This document shows positions 6,305 through 6,440 of a stretch of 6,440 nucleotides of DNA, one piece after another. The position numbers were made by a program, and so were the translations under genes. The stretch lies in assembly GCA_031259195.1 (NCBI GenBank), contig JAIRLR010000070.1, forward strand, positions 1-6,440, in the 5' to 3' direction. This DNA comes from Streptococcaceae bacterium. GTDB lineage: Bacteria > Bacillota > Bacilli > Lactobacillales > Streptococcaceae. Every line of letters begins with the position of its first letter. Positions within the stretch are counted from its first letter, which is position 1. Under the pieces are notes generated by a model. It was not told the DNA's origin, made no database searches, and saw only the letters and a program-made list of their open reading frames with translations.

Positions 6305-6382
6305 AGAGCCTGTCCAAGATTTCTAATGAAATGAATTTTTGAGCTATTTTTTTACAATTTGAGGCAAAAAACGTAGGTTTAG
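6302..6382 (+). repeat. Repeat module M1, right copy
   Basis: This segment matches the reverse complement of 1076-1156 at 72 of 81 positions, ungapped. Similarity ends at GGTTTAG (6376-6382), after which TGGTGCTAAA follows; that string also occurs at 1071-1080, directly in front of the left copy's core but on the other strand relative to M1. Confidence 0.85.
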
Positions 6383-6411
6383 TGGTGCTAAATCGAGGCT
6401 CCCGTTCCTTG

Positions 6412-6437
6412 CGATTTGTAATCAAGCAAAGCTTGAA
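6412..6437 (-). repeat. 26-bp inverted copy of the hairpin arm
   Basis: This is an exact reverse complement of 6155-6180. A diverged same-orientation relative is at 977-1004 (sharing TTGTAATCAAGCAA). It may be the first arm of another large hairpin cut off by the window edge. Confidence 0.75.
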
Positions 6438-6440
6438 ACA

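Larger units (their letters stand above)
6064..6440. mobile_element. Right-hand mosaic repeat block, running off the window
   Basis: The block opens with a 22-bp end identical to the inverted copy at 1274-1295. Two further end-like copies in the same direction follow: CTTAGAGCCTGTTACC (6248-6263) and CTTAGAGCCTGTCCAA (6302-6317). All three lie right after TTA. Between them are a long hairpin (6133-6192), a 15-bp copy of GCTAAACCTGCGTTT (6208-6222, also at 1075-1089), a 7-bp hairpin AGAAAAC-TTC-GTTTTCT (6231-6247), and modules M2 and M1. No frame looks like a gene. The matching far end should lie beyond the window. Several end copies facing one way suggest successive insertions into an older copy. 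Confidence 0.5.

Overview
The window looks like chromosome from a low-GC Gram-positive bacterium, most likely a member of the Lactobacillales close to the enterococci. That rests on A+T-rich codon use, strong AGGAGG-type ribosome binding sites, a type I pantothenate kinase next to a GMP synthase, and the xseB-ispA-tlyA gene run. The genus assignment is inference only.

Layout. Positions 1-202 hold no gene I can name; they contain two inverted repeats and some weakly open frames. Positions 203-934 (+) carry an unrecognised, apparently secreted protein whose reading frame is broken twice, each time within reach of a homopolymer run (T7, then A8); the two shifts compensate each other. Positions 931-1295 are a gene-free mosaic repeat element whose ends are inverted copies of one 22-bp sequence and whose left end supplies the stop codon of the preceding gene. 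Positions 1296-1509 hold possible coding debris and a 9-bp inverted repeat. Positions 1510-6021 are a tight five-gene run, all on the minus strand, transcribed in the order coaA, guaA, xseB, ispA, tlyA. Positions 6064-6440 are a second mosaic repeat block that shares modules with the first, mostly inverted, and runs off the window.

The five-gene run is housekeeping: coaA (first step of coenzyme A synthesis), guaA (XMP to GMP), xseB (small subunit of exonuclease VII), ispA (farnesyl diphosphate synthesis) and tlyA (S4-domain rRNA 2'-O-methyltransferase). Gaps are 12, 46, 2 and 0 bp, and I see no terminator between genes, so one transcript is likely. The genes share no single pathway. xseB follows guaA rather than the large-subunit gene xseA, which suggests two ancestral blocks (coaA-guaA and xseB-ispA-tlyA) have been joined.

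The most interesting content lies outside the genes: a family of non-coding modular repeats with shared TTAGAGCCTGTTAAC-like ends, palindromic cores and shuffled module order, in inverted orientation on both sides of the operon. I see no transposase, CRISPR array, tRNA, rRNA or recognisable defence system.
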